From NCBI GenBank assembly GCA_016191425.1, contig JACPOR010000027.1, positions 1 through 40,210 on the forward strand: a stretch of DNA of 40,210 bases. The letters are read 5' to 3'. The DNA comes from Chloroflexota bacterium (lineage in GTDB: Bacteria; Chloroflexota; Limnocylindria; Limnocylindrales; CSP1-4). Under the pieces are notes generated by a model. It saw only the letters and a list, made by a program, of their open reading frames with translations, searched no databases and was not told the origin of the DNA. The translations under genes and the position numbers were made by a program. Below are positions 38,092-40,210 of the stretch, one piece after another (the stretch's first letter is position 1; each line of letters begins with the position of its first letter).

Positions 38092-38171
38092 CCCGCGACC
38101 GCGGCGCCTCAGCCGGGCCGAAGCGAGCGGACGCCCGCGACCGCACCGCCTCAGCCGGGCCGAAGCGAACG
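38092..38171. repeat. 42-bp tandem duplication of a gene's 3' end
   Basis: CCCGCGACCGC, then GCCTCAGCCGGGCCGAAGCG, recurs with a 42-base period (38092 and 38134). The copy at 38134-38171 contains the last codons and TGA of the glycosylase gene (ARSLRPG-stop); the copy at 38092-38133 repeats that end, including the stop, just downstream. Confidence 0.88.
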
Positions 38172-39407
38172 GGCGACGGTCAGGAACGGGCGATGTCGAG
38201 CAGCTCGCGGGTAGGCCACGCGGGCGACGCCGCCGAACGCCTGGTGGGCGGCGATCGCCGCGGCGAACGCCGGAGCGAATCGGTCATCCTCGAGCGGATC
38301 GAAGCCATCCTCCCACCACAGGCCGGCGACGCGGAGAGTATCGGCCCGCCGTTCGATCCGGGGCTCGATCCGGCCGACCAGCCGGTCGCCGTACAGGATG
38401 GGGAGGACGTAGTAGCCCCAGCGCCGCCGGGCGGCAGGCACGTAGACCTCCCAGACATAGTCGAAGTCGAAGACGCGTCGCAGGAGGTTCCGGTCCCAGC
38501 AGAGGGGATCGAGCGGTGCGAGGAAGGCGACACCGGGATCCTGTCCGCCGGGAGGCGTGCCGGCCGCAACCTCCCGTTCCGCCTGCTCGAGGATCGGGAG
38601 CTCCGCGGCCACGACGAAGCGGACGCCCTTGAATCCCTCGACCGGAACGGGCACGATCTCGCCCGCATCGGTCAACGCCTCGCGGTCCCCGGTTCGCTCG
38701 GCCCCGTTTCGGGCGGTTCCCAGGAAGATCTCGCTCTGCCCACCGGTTCCCAGCAGGCCGACCGCGCGGTAGCGCGAGAGGAGGCGATGGCGCCTCTGGT
38801 CCGCCTCGGGAGGCCGTTGCGCCAGGAGCTCGGCCGGGAACAGGCGCTCGGCCAGGTCATAGACGCGGAGGTTGCCTTCCCGGCGGGAGATTCCGATGAT
38901 CCCGGCCTCGGCCATTGCCTCAAGGATCGCCCGGACCTGGTTCGTGGGTCGCCAGTACCAATCGATCGCCTTGCGCGGCCCTACCTCCCTGGGCAGGAGC
39001 GGCCCGGTGTCGCGGATCCGCGCCAGCAGCTCCTCGACCAGCGGGGCATGCAGATCGAAGGTGGTCCCGGCATGCCGCGCGTGACTGCGTTCCCAGGTGA
39101 GGCGGTACCAGGGCAACTCGGCGGTCGGGACGATCGAGAGCGCCTTGTTGTAGGTCTCATAGAGGGCGCGATCGCGGTAGAGCCAACGATCAGTCCAGTC
39201 CTGCCGGTATCCGTCGATCCGCGCCAGGAGCACGAGATCGTGGTTGCGGCCGGCAATCTCCAGGGGATCGAACTGCAGGGATCCCACCCGATCCACCACG
39301 CGGAGCACGCTCTCCGGCTCTGCCGGTAGTGATCTCGGCGGCGCGAGGAGGTGGCGGAGGACCAGGAATCGGCGCGCGACGGCGGCCGAGATCTCGATGG
39401 CTGGCAT
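38151..39407 (-). CDS. YcaQ/AlkX-like winged-helix DNA glycosylase
   Basis: A 418-residue member of the HTH_42 superfamily, which removes alkylated bases and unhooks interstrand crosslinks. The N-terminal winged-helix region holds RVGSLQFDPLEIAGRNHDLV, whose Q-x-D triplet is the catalytic signature of the YcaQ branch. LYETYNKALSIVPTAELPWY, LLPREVGPRKAIDWYW, FLAPLDPLCWDRNLLRRVF and GYYVLPILYGDRLVGRIEPR follow the family order. Length is normal. ATG 39407 has AGGAG six bases upstream and a TAGACT further up. Activity is inferred from the motif only. Confidence 0.87.
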   Translation of the reverse strand: MPAIEISAAVARRFLVLRHLLAPPRSLPAEPESVLRVVDRVGSLQFDPLEIAGRNHDLVLLARIDGYRQDWTDRWLYRDRALYETYNKALSIVPTAELPWYRLTWERSHARHAGTTFDLHAPLVEELLARIRDTGPLLPREVGPRKAIDWYWRPTNQVRAILEAMAEAGIIGISRREGNLRVYDLAERLFPAELLAQRPPEADQRRHRLLSRYRAVGLLGTGGQSEIFLGTARNGAERTGDREALTDAGEIVPVPVEGFKGVRFVVAAELPILEQAEREVAAGTPPGGQDPGVAFLAPLDPLCWDRNLLRRVFDFDYVWEVYVPAARRRWGYYVLPILYGDRLVGRIEPRIERRADTLRVAGLWWEDGFDPLEDDRFAPAFAAAIAAHQAFGGVARVAYPRAARHRPFLTVARSLRPG

Positions 39408-39437
39408 CCGTTGCTCCTATGTCAAGCGGCCACCGCG

Positions 39438-39443
39438 AGTCTA
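39438..39443 (-). promoter_or_regulatory. Possible -10 of the glycosylase gene (TAGACT)
   Basis: On the minus strand TAGACT (39443-39438) would start transcription near 39431, giving a leader of about 24 nt with AGGAG. It is the same hexamer as at 604. Bases 39445-39513 hold only short CGGCCTGCCC repeats. Confidence 0.4.
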
Positions 39444-39513
39444 CCGACCCGGCCTGCCCACGCACGGCCGGCTACGCCCCGGCCTGCCCGGCACAAATAC
39501 GACGTCCGTTGTA

Positions 39514-40002
39514 TCAGCCGGTGGCCAGCAGCTGGGCGAGGCGATCGATGAACTCAGACTGCGATCGGTTGGTTCGGCACCGCGCCTCCGGGATCGAGAA
39601 CCACGCGACGCGATCGATTTCGGAGAACGATTGCACGACCCCGCTGCCCGGCGGCCACGTCATCTCGAACGTGTTCGACGTCGCCCGCTCGGGATCGAGG
39701 TCCCCCTCGACAGCCCAGCAGTACACGCGCTTGCCGCCTGCCTGGGTCACAAAGCCAAGGTCGATCGGCGCCGCGTCCGGATCTTCCGCCACGGCACTCA
39801 CGGCGTGGCCCGTCTCCTCGGCAAACTCGCGAACGGCAGCCGCCAGCAGTTCTCCGTCATCGCCCAGCTCGCCCTTCGGGATGGTCCAGTGGCCCTTGTC
39901 CCGGCGCGAGAAGAATGGACCTCCCGGATGCCCGAGCAGCACTTCGATCTGGCCATCGCGTCGCCGGTGCAGCAGGATCCCGGCGCTGACCCGCCGCGTC
40001 AC
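39514..40002 (-). CDS. Nudix hydrolase
   Basis: A 162-residue Nudix protein. The box GELGDDGELLAAAVREFAEE plus TGHAV fits GX5EX7REUXEEXGU completely, so Mg-dependent pyrophosphohydrolase activity is expected. VSAGILLHRRRDGQIEVLLG and DKGHWTIPKGE are typical of the subgroup of NTP or Ap4A hydrolases often annotated as NUDIX-type; the substrate cannot be told. The GTG start at 40002 overlaps the stop of the DUF421 gene as GTGA, so the two are coupled. Confidence 0.9.
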   Translation of the reverse strand: MTRRVSAGILLHRRRDGQIEVLLGHPGGPFFSRRDKGHWTIPKGELGDDGELLAAAVREFAEETGHAVSAVAEDPDAAPIDLGFVTQAGGKRVYCWAVEGDLDPERATSNTFEMTWPPGSGVVQSFSEIDRVAWFSIPEARCRTNRSQSEFIDRLAQLLATG

Positions 40003-40210
40003 CGGACCCCGGGTCCGCTGGTGCGATAACGCCGGACGCGCGCGTGGAGGCGGACCCGATTCCCCTCGATCGGGACGACGCTGATCGCCCCGTCAGGTTC
40101 CAGAACGGCCAGCTGGACTTCTTCGACGCTCTCCAGGCCGTGTTCCCGCAAGGCTGCTGCGAGATCGCCGTCATCGAGGCCTTCGCGCTCCAGGGACGGG
40201 CGGAGCCACG
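39999..40210 (-). CDS. DUF421-like protein, C-terminal end (partial)
   Basis: The minus strand enters at the window edge in an open frame with WLRPSLEREGLDDGDLAAAL, then GLESVEEVQLAVLEPDGAIS and VVPIEGNRVRL, ending at TGA 40001-39999. The phrase AVLEPDGAISV after a Leu-Arg-rich helix is typical of the C-terminal soluble domain of YetF/DUF421 membrane proteins. The start lies outside the window. An opposite-frame open stretch at 39857-40174 is a shadow. Confidence 0.7.
   Translation of the reverse strand, partial: WLRPSLEREGLDDGDLAAALREHGLESVEEVQLAVLEPDGAISVVPIEGNRVRLHARVRRYRTSGPGVR

Overview
The window is about 68% GC by eye, with dense same-strand gene packing, many GTG/TTG starts and 4-nt stop/start overlaps. 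The gene mix is a group 3b-type [NiFe] hydrogenase, a split pyruvate:ferredoxin oxidoreductase (PFOR), a DevS/DevR-like two-component system, an OsmC protein, an MMPL exporter and giant secreted PxKF/Ig proteins. This suggests an uncultured Chloroflexota bacterium (Limnocylindria/Ellin6529-like) or, less likely, an actinobacterium. The lineage call is inference; no rRNA, tRNA, CRISPR array, prophage or transposase was seen.

Layout. 1-681: repeat-rich, apparently non-coding. 682-1986: class III aminotransferase. 2441-2893 (-): small HxH membrane protein. 3160-5239: two-subunit CoA-transferase with a VOC gene between the subunits. 5253-5741 (-): universal stress protein. 6147-8056: GAF histidine kinase and LuxR-type regulator. 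8176-9447: acetate/4-hydroxybutyrate-type CoA-transferase. 9912-15303: cNMP-binding protein, fused diaphorase subunit, small and large hydrogenase subunits and maturation protease, all overlapping. 15565-19149: PFOR in three overlapping frames. 19380-24995 (-): about 1,870-residue secreted protein with a gingipain-like (C25) domain and an 11-fold hexapeptide repeat. 25193-28933 (-): tandem cyclase-ATPase-TPR protein. 29343-31484: HypC, a DMT transporter and a DUF6390-like protein. 31486-32586: broken sulfide:quinone-reductase-like gene. 33041-34405: second class III aminotransferase behind a 15-codon leader ORF. 34453-39407 (-): membrane protein, MMPL transporter, OsmC protein and YcaQ-like DNA glycosylase. 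39514-40210 (-): Nudix hydrolase and the C-terminus of a DUF421 protein.

How it fits together. The centre (5.2-19.1 kb) reads as a low-oxygen and redox cassette. The kinase keeps the His and Tyr that serve as haem ligand and distal residue in mycobacterial DevS. The hydrogenase would exchange electrons between H2 and NAD(P)H, PFOR supplies reduced ferredoxin and acetyl-CoA, and the CoA-transferases recycle acyl-CoAs. HypC and the DUF6390-like gene 14 kb away probably serve the same hydrogenase.

Two genome-style signals stand out. First, five genes have a -10-like hexamer exactly six bases before their start codon, which points to leaderless transcripts. Second, most gene boundaries carry a short tandem repeat whose unit differs at every locus, often overlapping the start or stop codon.
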